Shown here piece after piece: positions 1 through 8,019 of a stretch of 64,000 nt of DNA. The translations under genes were made by a program, and so were the position numbers. Under the pieces are notes generated by a model that saw only the letters and a program-made list of their open reading frames with translations, was not told the DNA's origin and did not search any database. How positions within the stretch are numbered: position 1 is the first letter of the stretch; each line of letters opens with the position of its first letter. The stretch is from Rhodoferax sp. (GTDB taxonomy: Bacteria > Pseudomonadota > Gammaproteobacteria > Burkholderiales > Burkholderiaceae_C): the NCBI RefSeq assembly GCF_012927445.1, contig NZ_JABBPD010000004.1:593039-657038 (forward strand), in the 5' to 3' direction.

Positions 1-1108
1 GCGACACCTGCACCGCCTTGTCCGCCTGGTCGGGCCGCGTTTGCAGGCCCAGGGTGAAGGCGCCGGCGTGCAGGCCGGGGGCAAAGTAGCTGTAGACGCT
101 GTAGCTCAAGCCGCGCTTTTCGCGCACCTGCGTTGTCAGGCGCGACACAAAACCGCCGCCGCCCAAAATGTAGTTGCCGACTGTGAGGGCAAAGTAATCC
201 GGGTCAGCACGCTTGAAGCCGGGCTGGCCGATCAAGACATGGGCTTGCGCGGAGTCGAACGCGATGCGTTGCTCGGCGGGTTTGTCCAGTGGCGCGATCT
301 CGGCCACGGGAGGCAATGCCGGGCAACTGGTCGCGGCCCCAGCCGCCTTGGTCGTCGCCGACAAACGCGAAAACAACTGGGTCACCAGGTCGTCGGCCTG
401 CGCCCGGTTGACGGCGCCCACCAGCGTCACTTTGGCCCGACACGGCAAAACCAGCGTGCGGTACACCGCCTTCATGTCGACCACGCTGATGCGGGCCAGG
501 GTCGCTTCGGTCATCTCAAAACCATAAGGGTGCGATCCGTAAACCGCCAGATTGAAGGCACGCGCGGTCAGGGTGGCGGGCCGGGTATTGGCCTCTTTCA
601 GGGCCGCATTCAGGGTGGCGCGCTCGCGCAGCCAGATGGCGGACGGAAAGGCCGGCTCGCCCAGTTGCCGGGCGGCCAGTTGCGTGGCTTTGGACAACAG
701 GTCCGGGTAGGTCAGCGAGCGCAGCGAAAAACTCATGCGGTCAGAACTGGCAGCGCCGCCAAACGAGGCGCCCAGATCGGCCCAGGCTTCGCTCAAGGCG
801 TTTTCATCCAGCGCGGCTTCACGGCGAGCGCCAGTTTTAGCGTCACTGGCCAACACGCCTTTCGACGTCATGCTGGCGGTGACGCTGGCCAGCCCGGCCT
901 GTTGGGCCGGATCACGGCGACTGCCGGCGTCAAAGTCAATCTGCACGTCGACCATCGGGATGGCGGGGCTTTGCACCAGATAGACCTGCACGCCCGAGGC
1001 TTGCGTCCAGTGCTCGATGGGAAGGCCTGCCAGTGCAGAATTTATACAAAATAGGCTTGTAGCCCCCGTCCATACTGCGTAGATAGCTATATTTTTAAGA
1101 GTAATCAT
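1..1108 (-). CDS. M16 family peptidase, non-catalytic partner (partial)
   Basis: This gene is cut by the left window edge, so only its first ~369 residues are visible. It starts with ATG at 1108 and a Sec signal peptide (hydrophobic core at residues 4-21, likely cleavage after SALA). The mature part has the M16 (insulinase/processing peptidase) fold signature, including the C-terminal-lobe run REKRGLSYSVYSYF. Where M16 enzymes carry the zinc-binding HxxEH, this protein has SVTAS (about residues 75-79). It is therefore probably the inactive half of a heterodimeric periplasmic peptidase. It lies 21 bp downstream of the catalytic partner in one operon. The signal peptide is encoded by a copy of the dispersed repeat, which is unusual. 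The family is clear; substrate unknown. Confidence 0.85.
   Translation of the reverse strand, partial: MITLKNIAIYAVWTGATSLFCINSALAGLPIEHWTQASGVQVYLVQSPAIPMVDVQIDFDAGSRRDPAQQAGLASVTASMTSKGVLASDAKTGARREAALDENALSEAWADLGASFGGAASSDRMSFSLRSLTYPDLLSKATQLAARQLGEPAFPSAIWLRERATLNAALKEANTRPATLTARAFNLAVYGSHPYGFEMTEATLARISVVDMKAVYRTLVLPCRAKVTLVGAVNRAQADDLVTQLFSRLSATTKAAGAATSCPALPPVAEIAPLDKPAEQRIAFDSAQAHVLIGQPGFKRADPDYFALTVGNYILGGGGFVSRLTTQVREKRGLSYSVYSYFAPGLHAGAFTLGLQTRPDQADKAVQVS
1041..1099 (-). repeat. Dispersed Comamonadaceae-type repeat, copy 1
   Basis: Read on the minus strand it contains the head ATAGCTAT, then TACGCAGTA, then GACGGGGGCTA and a T-rich tail, in the same order as the other copies. 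It lies entirely inside the signal-peptide codons of the M16 gene starting at 1108. Confidence 0.75.
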
Positions 1109-1129
1109 GGCGTGTATCAAAGTGCTTGC

Positions 1130-2572
1130 TCAATGCCGGGAGCCCGGCGGGGGCGTGCGTGGCTTGTGGTTTTTGTCCAGCGGCTGCGGCTGCAATACCG
1201 CCACCGTGAGCTGGTCGTCCCCAAAATATTTGCCGGCCACCGCCTTGACCTGCGCCGCCGTGACGGCACGCAAGCGGGCAATCAGCCGTTCGTCCGCATC
1301 CAGCGGCAAGCCCTGTACCCAGTTGCTGCCCAGTTCGCGGGCCTGGTTGAACACCGAATCCAGCTTGTACACCTGGCTGGCCACCCACTGGGTCTTGACG
1401 CGGTTGAGTTCGGCTTCGGTGACGCCGTCGCGGGCGATACGGGTGATCTGTTCACGCAGAGCCAACTCCACCTGCGCGGCGGTCTTGCCTTGCGCCGGCA
1501 CGCCTTCCAGCATGAACAGCTGCGGGCCACGACCCCACAAACCGTTGTAGGCGCCGGCACTGTCCGCCACCCGTTTGTCACCCTGGGTGAGCGCGCGCTC
1601 CAGCCGCGCGCCACTGTAGCCGTCCAGCACGGCGGACAAAACCGTCAGCGCCAAAGCATCGGCATCACTCGCCTGGCTGCTGACCGGTGCCCCCGCCGGG
1701 CTGTCGGCCAGCGACTGCAACGCCGGCACCTTGAACGCCAGCGACAGGTAGGCCTGCTCGGCCGGGGCCTTGAAATCCATGCGCCGGATGCCCAGTTGCA
1801 CCGGCTCCTCGCGCGGCTTGCGCAGCGGCACCGCCCGTGTGGGCAGAACACCATAGTATTTTTCCGCCAGGCGGCGCACCTGCACCGCGTCCACATCACC
1901 GGCCACGACCACCACGGCGTTAGCGGGCACATACCAGCGTTTGTAAAACTCGCGCGCATCCGCCGGCGTCATGGCTTGCAGATCACTCATCCAGCCCACC
2001 ACCGGGCGCCGATAGGGCGACGCAACAAACACGGTGGCATCCACCGCCTCATGCATCAGGGCGCGGGGGTTGTCTTCGGTACGCATGCGGCGCTCTTCCT
2101 TGACCACTTCCAGCTCTTTGGCGAACTCTTCATCGGCCCACTGGTTGTTGGCGAACCGATCGGCCTCCAGCTTCATCACATCTTCCAGGCGGCTGGCCGG
2201 AATCTGCTGGTAGAAACCTGTGTAGTCCTTGCCGGTGAAGGCGTTTTCCCGCCCGCCCAACGCCGCCAACCGGCGGGAAAACTCGCCCGGCGCAACGGTG
2301 GGGGTGCCTTTGAACATCATGTGTTCCAGTACATGCGCCACACCCGAGGTGCCATCCACTTCGTCCATGGAGCCAACCCGTACCCACAGCATATGCACCG
2401 CGGTGGGCGCGCGCCGATCGGGTTTGACAATCACCGTCAGGCCATTGGCTAAAGTGAATTGTTCAACTTCGGGAGGGGTTTGCGCCTGGGATGGCATGCT
2501 GAAAAACTGGCAGACCAAGAGGCCGAGAAGCGGCAGCAGACGGGTTGGCGAAGAAGCGGTTGGTCGTTGCAT
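1130..2572 (-). CDS. M16 family zinc metallopeptidase (catalytic subunit)
   Basis: A secreted zinc peptidase of the pitrilysin/processing-peptidase family. A signal peptide (about residues 8-31, ending PSQAQ) is followed by an N-terminal M16 domain with the zinc motif HVLEH at about residues 80-84. The third ligand is a Glu of the VVKEERRM segment about 75 residues later. A second M16_C domain follows (RRPVVGWMSDL onward). I chose the ATG at 2572 because GGAAAG lies just upstream; an in-frame ATG at 2584 is possible. About 480 residues is normal for the single-chain half of the heterodimeric M16 type, with the inactive partner directly downstream. It is divergent from ftsY with a gap of about 40 bp, so both promoters must share that space. 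Confidence 0.93.
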   Translation of the reverse strand: MQRPTASSPTRLLPLLGLLVCQFFSMPSQAQTPPEVEQFTLANGLTVIVKPDRRAPTAVHMLWVRVGSMDEVDGTSGVAHVLEHMMFKGTPTVAPGEFSRRLAALGGRENAFTGKDYTGFYQQIPASRLEDVMKLEADRFANNQWADEEFAKELEVVKEERRMRTEDNPRALMHEAVDATVFVASPYRRPVVGWMSDLQAMTPADAREFYKRWYVPANAVVVVAGDVDAVQVRRLAEKYYGVLPTRAVPLRKPREEPVQLGIRRMDFKAPAEQAYLSLAFKVPALQSLADSPAGAPVSSQASDADALALTVLSAVLDGYSGARLERALTQGDKRVADSAGAYNGLWGRGPQLFMLEGVPAQGKTAAQVELALREQITRIARDGVTEAELNRVKTQWVASQVYKLDSVFNQARELGSNWVQGLPLDADERLIARLRAVTAAQVKAVAGKYFGDDQLTVAVLQPQPLDKNHKPRTPPPGSRH

Positions 2573-2613
2573 GGGTCTTTCCATAGAATGGTGTGATTCT
2601 AAGAAACCACCAA

Positions 2614-3681
2614 ATGTTCAGTTTTTTTAAAAAAAAGCCCCCCCTCGCCGTACCGCCATTAGCGCCGCCATTAACGCCGCCTGCGCTGCAACCCGTCTTG
2701 ACGCCTGAGGCGCAGCCGGTCACGCCGCCAGCGGTAGCGGCAACAGCCCCTGCGCCGCAGCCGCCCGCCACCACCGCACCGGAGCGCAAGTCCTGGCTGG
2801 ACAAGCTGAAAGTCGGCCTGCGCAAAACCGGCGCCAGCATTGCGACCGTCTTCACCGGCACCCAGATTGATGACGCGCTGTATGAAGACCTGGAATCGGC
2901 CCTGCTGATGGCGGACACCGGCGTCAAGGCGACGCAGCATTTACTGGACGACCTGAAACGCCGGGTCAAGGAAAGCAAAGCCACCGACCCGGCCGCCGTC
3001 AAGGGCTTGCTGATCGAGTCCATCACCAGCCTGCTCCTGCCGCTGGAAAAACCGCTGGTGATCGGGCAGCACAAGCCGACCGTCATCATGGTGGCCGGCG
3101 TCAACGGCGCCGGCAAAACCACCACCATCGGCAAACTCACGCGCCATCTGTCCGACCAGGGCACGTCCGTGCTGCTGGCGGCAGCGGACACCTTTCGCGC
3201 GGCGGCGCGCGAGCAACTCAGTGTCTGGGCCGAGCGCACCACGGTTGAAATCATCAGCCAGGAAGGCGGCGACCCGGCCGCCGTCAGCTTTGATGCCGTC
3301 AGCGCCGGCAAAGCCCGCGGCAAAGACGTGGTGCTGGTGGACACGGCCGGCCGCCTGCCGACCCAGTTGCACCTGATGGCCGAACTGCAAAAGATCAAAC
3401 GCGTGGTGCAAAAAGCCGACGCCACGGCACCGCACGAGGTGCTGCTGGTGATTGACGGCAACACCGGACAAAACGCCTTGACGCAAGTAAAGGCGTTTGA
3501 CGATGCGCTGCAACTCACCGGCCTGATCGTCACCAAGCTGGACGGCACCGCCAAAGGCGGCGTGCTGGCCGCCATCGCGCGGGAGCGACCGATTCCGGTC
3601 TATTTCATCGGGGTCGGGGAAAAGCTGGAAGACCTGCAAACCTTCAATGCCCGCGAGTTTGCGCAAGCGCTGCTGTCTTGA
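2614..3681 (+). CDS. ftsY: Signal recognition particle receptor FtsY
   Basis: SRP-receptor GTPase that docks ribosome-SRP complexes at the inner membrane. The protein (355 residues) begins with a basic FFKKK segment and a Pro/Ala-rich acidic-poor linker (residues 9-58), then the NG domain. G1 GVNGAGKTT is at 162-170, ADTFRAAA at about 191-198, DTAGR at 243-247 and TKLD at 307-310, followed by the FIGVGEKLEDL closing motif. I start it at the ATG at 2614 (MFSFFKKK); an upstream GTG would add seven unlikely residues. It overlaps the next gene at TTGA. All GTPase motifs are intact, so function is nearly certain. Confidence 0.98.
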   Translation: MFSFFKKKPPLAVPPLAPPLTPPALQPVLTPEAQPVTPPAVAATAPAPQPPATTAPERKSWLDKLKVGLRKTGASIATVFTGTQIDDALYEDLESALLMADTGVKATQHLLDDLKRRVKESKATDPAAVKGLLIESITSLLLPLEKPLVIGQHKPTVIMVAGVNGAGKTTTIGKLTRHLSDQGTSVLLAAADTFRAAAREQLSVWAERTTVEIISQEGGDPAAVSFDAVSAGKARGKDVVLVDTAGRLPTQLHLMAELQKIKRVVQKADATAPHEVLLVIDGNTGQNALTQVKAFDDALQLTGLIVTKLDGTAKGGVLAAIARERPIPVYFIGVGEKLEDLQTFNAREFAQALLS

Positions 3682-4592
3682 CTGATTCCCACGCCTTGCT
3701 CAATGCCGCGCAGACCGCCGCTCGGCTGCCGTACGGCGCGCTGGTGGACGAGATCGTCGGCCTGCTGACCGATGACTCGGTGCAGGTGCCACAACGACTG
3801 GTCCAGGCGTTGGCCGGCGGTGGCAGCCTGTTTGTGATGCCGGCCATGGACCGCCGCGTGGTCATCACCAAACTGATTACCTTCACCCCGGCCAACGCGG
3901 GCACGGCGCGCCCGACGATTCAGGGCGACATGGTGGTGTTTGACACCGCCAGCGGCCAGCGCCGGCTGGTGCTTGACGGCCCGACCGTCACGGCGCGGCG
4001 CACCGCGGCCGTGTCGTTGCTGGCGGCCCAGCGGCTGGCGCCGAACACGCAAGGGCCGCTGCTGATCGTCGGTGCGGGCGTGCAGGGTTTGGCCCATCTG
4101 GAGGCCTTTGCCGACGGCTTGGGCGTCACGGAGTTTGTGATTGCCTCGCGCAGCCCGGCCAGCGCGCAAGCGTTGGCCCAACACGCGCAGGCCCGGGGTT
4201 TGCACGCCCGCGTGGTGCAAGACGCCAATGCGGCGCTGGCCGACTGCCCGCTGGCGGTTTGCTGCACGCCGGCCAGTGGCGTGGTGCTCAGCGCCCTGCC
4301 CCGCCCAGATGCTTTTATCGCCGCAGTGGGCGCCTTCACGCCCACGATGGTGGAGCTGAGCGCCGGCTTATGCCAGCACTTCGCCGAACAGGGCACGGTA
4401 TTTGTGGACACGGCCGATGCCGCCCATGAAGCGGGCGACCTGCTGCAGGCCGGACTCGATGTGAGTCACTTTGCCACCTTGGCCGATGTGATTCGCCAGG
4501 ACATTCCAAAACCCACTGGGCCGGTGCTGTTCAAAAGCTGCGGCTGGGCCGGCTGGGACCTGGCGGCGGCGCGGACCGCGCTCGCCCGGTAA
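3678..4592 (+). CDS. Ornithine cyclodeaminase / delta(1)-pyrroline-2-carboxylate reductase family protein
   Basis: 304 residues of the ornithine cyclodeaminase/mu-crystallin family, which binds NAD(P)H. The nucleotide-binding motif is GAGVQGLAHLEAF (about residues 131-143), and FVMPAMDRRVVITKL corresponds to the conserved substrate-side KxxxxxP region. Proteobacterial members of this size usually reduce delta(1)-pyrroline-2-carboxylate or delta(1)-piperideine-2-carboxylate (LhpI/DpkA type) rather than deaminate ornithine; this is family inference. It begins with TTG, the first two bases of which precede and then overlap the ftsY stop (TTGA), suggesting translational coupling. No other start is near. 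It faces the dctP gene with a shared inverted repeat between them. Confidence 0.85.
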   Translation: MTDSHALLNAAQTAARLPYGALVDEIVGLLTDDSVQVPQRLVQALAGGGSLFVMPAMDRRVVITKLITFTPANAGTARPTIQGDMVVFDTASGQRRLVLDGPTVTARRTAAVSLLAAQRLAPNTQGPLLIVGAGVQGLAHLEAFADGLGVTEFVIASRSPASAQALAQHAQARGLHARVVQDANAALADCPLAVCCTPASGVVLSALPRPDAFIAAVGAFTPTMVELSAGLCQHFAEQGTVFVDTADAAHEAGDLLQAGLDVSHFATLADVIRQDIPKPTGPVLFKSCGWAGWDLAAARTALAR

Positions 4593-4629
4593 AACCGGAC
4601 ACGGGCCCGCTGCGGCCTGACTGGTTTTA
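4590..4629. terminator. Possible bidirectional terminator containing both stop codons
   Basis: TAAAACC (4590-4596) and GGTTTTA (4623-4629) form a perfect 7-bp inverted repeat around a GC-rich interior (CGGGCCCGCTGCGGCC). Each arm includes the TAA stop of one convergent gene. The loop is long, so termination is only suggested. Confidence 0.4.
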
Positions 4630-5610
4630 CTCCAGTACGCCCTTGTAAATCGACTGCAGCATGTCCTTGCCAACCCGATCGGCCATCTTGACATGCACCG
4701 GCGCCATTGCGGTCTTCAGCGCCAGCCGTTCTTCCTTGCTCGGCTCGTAGACGAGGGTCTTGCCGCTCTTGCGGACCCCCACCAGCGCCTGGTCGTTTTC
4801 TTCCTGGGCGATGTTGTTGCCATAGACCGTGGCTTCTTTCATGGCTTGCTCCAGTTGCTCGCGGATATCGGCGGGCAGACCGTCCCAGAACTTTTTGTTC
4901 ACGATGACCGCGTAGCCGATGTAGCCGTGGTTGGTCAGCGAGAGGTGCTTCTGCACTTCGTGCGTCTTCTGGGTGTAGATGTTGGAGATCGTATTCTCGG
5001 TGCCATCCACCACACCCGTCTGCAGTGCCTGGTAGACCTCGGAGAACGCCATCACTTGCGGAATACCGCCCACCGAACGGATCTGTTCCTCCAGCACCTT
5101 GGAGGACTGAATGCGAAATTTCTTGCCTTTGAAGTCGGCCGGGGTCTTGAGCGGCGAGTTGGCGGTGAAGGACTTGAAACCGTTGTCCCAGAAGGCCAGC
5201 CCCCGGATGCCCTTGGGCTCCAGCTTGGCCAGCAGACCGGCGCCAACCGGCCCCTGGGTGATCTTGTGCAACTCAGCGGTGCTGTCAAAAATGAAGGGCA
5301 AATCGAAGGCCTCAAACTCCCGCACCCCGAGCGGCCCAAACTTGGACAGCGAAGGCGCCAGCATCTGCACCGCGCCAATCTGCAGCGCTTCGATCTCTTC
5401 CTTGTCCTTGTACAAGGAGCTGTTGGCATAGACCTCGACCTTCACCTTGCCCTTCGTCAACTCTGCGGCCTTCTTGGCAAAGAACTCCGCCGCTTTGCCC
5501 TTGGGCGTATCCAGCGCGACGACGTGGCTGAACTTGATGATCGTCTGCGCGCTGGCGCCCAGGGCGGCGCAACTGACCAGCAAACCCAGCAACAATTTAG
5601 AAACCTTCAT
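4627..5610 (-). CDS. TRAP transporter substrate-binding protein (DctP family), orphan
   Basis: A periplasmic solute-binding protein of tripartite ATP-independent transporters, 327 residues. It has a clear signal peptide (MKVSKLLLGLLVSCAALGASA, cut after ASA), the N-terminal IIKFSHVVALDTPKGKAAEFFA segment typical of DctP proteins, and the conserved GKKFRIQSSKVLEEQIRSVG and YQALQTGVVDGTENTISN blocks. A strong ribosome site (GAGGAG) lies seven to eight bases before the ATG at 5610. No membrane subunits (DctQ, DctM) are adjacent; it is the last gene of the operon, 40 bp behind the citramalyl-CoA lyase gene. The context suggests a C4/C5 dicarboxylate such as itaconate as ligand. Specificity is inferred, not visible. 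Confidence 0.92.
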   Translation of the reverse strand: MKVSKLLLGLLVSCAALGASAQTIIKFSHVVALDTPKGKAAEFFAKKAAELTKGKVKVEVYANSSLYKDKEEIEALQIGAVQMLAPSLSKFGPLGVREFEAFDLPFIFDSTAELHKITQGPVGAGLLAKLEPKGIRGLAFWDNGFKSFTANSPLKTPADFKGKKFRIQSSKVLEEQIRSVGGIPQVMAFSEVYQALQTGVVDGTENTISNIYTQKTHEVQKHLSLTNHGYIGYAVIVNKKFWDGLPADIREQLEQAMKEATVYGNNIAQEENDQALVGVRKSGKTLVYEPSKEERLALKTAMAPVHVKMADRVGKDMLQSIYKGVLE

Positions 5611-5650
5611 TTGATATCTCCTCATTTTTGTTATCACCATGGAACGAAAC

Positions 5651-6547
5651 TTAGAACTGCGGCAGGCCCGGCCGGCTTTGCGCCAGCGTGCGTTGCGCGA
5701 GCCGCAGCACGGGCGCATCGACCATGCGGCCATCGAGGCTGAACACGCCGCCACCCGCTGCGGCGAACGCCGCCATCACGCGCTGCGCCCACAGCAGCTC
5801 GGCCGCGCTGGGCGCAAAAGTCGCATTCACGCCGGCCACCTGCGCCGGATGAATGCAGAGCTTGCCGCCAAAACCACCGCGCCGGCCGCGTGCCGCATCG
5901 GCCTGTAGCTGCGCACTGTCCTGCGTGCCCGGTGTTACGCCGTCCACCGGCGCGGGCAGGCCGGCGCGGCGTGACGCCAGCACCAGGACCAGGCGCACCG
6001 GTGCCAGTTCGGCTTCATCGGGGCCGCAGGCCAGGCCCAGGTCGGCCTGAAAATCGAGGTTGCCAAATGCCAGCCGCAGCACCTGCGGGGCAGTCGCCAG
6101 CGCATCCGCTGCGTCCAGTCCGGCAACCGACTCCAGCAGCGGCAGCAGCGCGCAGGCCGGGCTCACCGCCTGCGCCACGCGCTGCAGCCCCGCCAGCGTT
6201 TCGGCCTTCGGCACCATCACACCGGCCAGACCCTGCGCGGCGAGTTGCTGCAACAGCCGCAAGTCATCGTCCTGCCAGAGGCTGCCGCAGGCGTTCAGGC
6301 GCACCAGCAGCCGTGCGCGCTCGGACTCAGAAAAAAGACTGAACGCGTCGGCCAGCTGGCCGCGTGCGGCAGCCTTGTCACGGGGCGCCACCGCATCTTC
6401 CAGGTCAATAATGACCGCGTCCGCCCCCGAGGCAAGCGCCTTGGCAAAACGCTCCGGCCGGTTGGCGGGCACGAACAAAAAGGAACGCGCCACCGCCAGC
6501 ACGGCACCGGCGTGTTGAACGGGCAGCGGCGGGGCCAGTTCGCTCAT
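5651..6547 (-). CDS. ccl: CitE/HpcH-type lyase, probable (S)-citramalyl-CoA lyase
   Basis: 298 residues of the HpcH/HpaI aldolase/CitE family. RSFLFVPANRPERFAKAL (21-38) and DAVIIDLEDAV (43-53) form the canonical N-terminus, MVPKAET is at 111-117, the metal-ligand Glu is probably E139 (LLPLLES), and the second ligand Asp is in FGNLDFQADLG (about D165). In the itaconate pathway this enzyme splits (S)-citramalyl-CoA to acetyl-CoA and pyruvate. The start at 6547 overlaps the upstream prpD stop as ATGA, indicating coupling. Other CitE-like activities (malyl-CoA, citryl-CoA) cannot be excluded from sequence; the operon content favours citramalyl-CoA. Confidence 0.82.
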   Translation of the reverse strand: MSELAPPLPVQHAGAVLAVARSFLFVPANRPERFAKALASGADAVIIDLEDAVAPRDKAAARGQLADAFSLFSESERARLLVRLNACGSLWQDDDLRLLQQLAAQGLAGVMVPKAETLAGLQRVAQAVSPACALLPLLESVAGLDAADALATAPQVLRLAFGNLDFQADLGLACGPDEAELAPVRLVLVLASRRAGLPAPVDGVTPGTQDSAQLQADAARGRRGGFGGKLCIHPAQVAGVNATFAPSAAELLWAQRVMAAFAAAGGGVFSLDGRMVDAPVLRLAQRTLAQSRPGLPQF

Positions 6548-7932
6548 GCCGCGCGCTCCAGCAACGCACCGACGCGCGGCCAGCTGGCCACGCCCCACAG
6601 GGCGTCCACCGCAGCCTGCATCTCGGCTGCCGTCGCGCCGCCGCTGAAGGCCGCCAGCCGCAGTGCCTTGGCCGTGATCTCGTCGCGGCTGAGCGTGTTG
6701 CCGGGGTCGCCCTTGGGTTCGTCAACCCGGCCACGCAGCACGCGACCATCGGCGGTATAGACCGTGACCTTGCCGATCCAGCGCTGCGGGTAGGCCCGCT
6801 CCACTTCTTCATCGAGCACCATCTCGACGCGGTCGCGCAGCTGTTGCGTGGCCGCGTCCTGGAAATGCTGGTCAAACTCCACCAGCCCCGCGTGCCCAAA
6901 GCGCGCCACCAGCGCCAGCACCGTGCCCATGGAAAACTTGCTCTGGTGCACCGTGGTCGGGTTGAGTACCGGGCCCAGCACGTCGAACGCACTCTGATGC
7001 ACCTGCGTCACCACCCGCGCCAAATCTTCGGGCTGGAGACTGTGGGCCTGCATCACCTGCAACAACGCATCCGCCGCCGGGTGTGTGTGGCGACACGAGG
7101 CGTGAAACTTGAACGAGGTCTCGGCCGTGGCCCAGCGCGTGCCCAGACCATCAATCAACCGGGCGGGGTTGGCGTCGCTCGACATGCCCGCGGCCATGCC
7201 CTGCGGGCCTTCCAAAATCTGCGCCGCGCCGGTGAAACCGTCCTTCGCCAGATACGCCGCCATCAGCCCCGCCGCCGCCGCGTGCGCGGTGTGCAGTTGT
7301 TTGCTGTCGGCGGCTGTGCGCAAAAATTCCCACAGCCCCGCCGACTGGGTCCCGGCCGAGCCGAAGGCGTGCTGCATCTGCGCCGCATCCAGCCCGAGCA
7401 GCTTGCCCACCGCCGCTGCCGCCGCCAGCGTGCCGGCGGTGCCGGTGGTGTGGAACACCTTGTAATGCGAGCGACCCAGAAATTCGCCGACGCGGATGCC
7501 GACCTCATAACCTGCCACCGCGGCCGTCAGCAACTGCGGGCCGCTGGCACCCAGCGCCTGCGCCACCGCCAGCGCCGCCGGGAAGACCACCGTGGCCGGG
7601 TGGAACACCGAGCCGTTATGCACGTCGTCCTGCTCGGCCACATGCGAGGCGGCGGCATTCGCCATCGCGGCCAGGTAGGGGCTGGTGCGGCCCCGGCTGA
7701 TGATCACTTCCGACGGGCCAGCCGGCGGCATGTCGCAGCCCGGCATCGCCTGTGGCCCCATGGCCAGCGCAAAGCGCGTGATGCTGTCAACCGGTCGCGC
7801 GCCATGCCCGGCCACCGCCGAGCCGAACCAATCCACCAGCAAGTCCTCGGTCTTGCGGAGCACCGAGGCCGGAATGTCGGCCAACTGCAGGTTGGCGGCA
7901 AACGCGGCGAGTTGGGCGGTGGGAGCATTCAT
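6544..7932 (-). CDS. MmgE/PrpD family protein
   Basis: 462 residues of the MmgE/PrpD (2-methylcitrate dehydratase-like) family, cofactor-free dehydratases/isomerases that include cis-aconitate decarboxylase, the enzyme making itaconate. Typical segments are the N-terminal KTEDLLVDWFGSAVAG, the SHVAEQDDVHNGSVFHPATVVFPAALA core with the conserved Asp/His residues, and the FKFHASCRHTHPAADAL segment. An equivalent gene occurs in the Pseudomonas itaconate cluster, where its exact role is not settled as far as I know. The start at 7932 is chosen because AAGGA lies eight bases upstream; a copy of the dispersed repeat lies just beyond that. Confidence 0.85.
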   Translation of the reverse strand: MNAPTAQLAAFAANLQLADIPASVLRKTEDLLVDWFGSAVAGHGARPVDSITRFALAMGPQAMPGCDMPPAGPSEVIISRGRTSPYLAAMANAAASHVAEQDDVHNGSVFHPATVVFPAALAVAQALGASGPQLLTAAVAGYEVGIRVGEFLGRSHYKVFHTTGTAGTLAAAAAVGKLLGLDAAQMQHAFGSAGTQSAGLWEFLRTAADSKQLHTAHAAAAGLMAAYLAKDGFTGAAQILEGPQGMAAGMSSDANPARLIDGLGTRWATAETSFKFHASCRHTHPAADALLQVMQAHSLQPEDLARVVTQVHQSAFDVLGPVLNPTTVHQSKFSMGTVLALVARFGHAGLVEFDQHFQDAATQQLRDRVEMVLDEEVERAYPQRWIGKVTVYTADGRVLRGRVDEPKGDPGNTLSRDEITAKALRLAAFSGGATAAEMQAAVDALWGVASWPRVGALLERAA

Positions 7933-7949
7933 GGCGGTCATCCTTACAG

Positions 7950-8006
7950 TTAAATTGGCACCTAGCCCTCGTCGGCAGGTCATTGTTCGCTATGGTTTCA
8001 GGAGTA
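7950..8006 (-). repeat. Dispersed repeat, copy 2 (degenerate)
   Basis: On the minus strand: CTCCTGAAACCATAGCG, then a diverged middle, then CGACGAGGGCTAGGTGCC and AATTTAACTG. Head, GGGCTAG core and tail match the other copies. It sits directly upstream of the ribosome site of the MmgE/PrpD gene and fills most of the 87-bp gap after the CoA-transferase gene. Confidence 0.65.
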
Positions 8007-8019
8007 TTCAGTTGACCGG

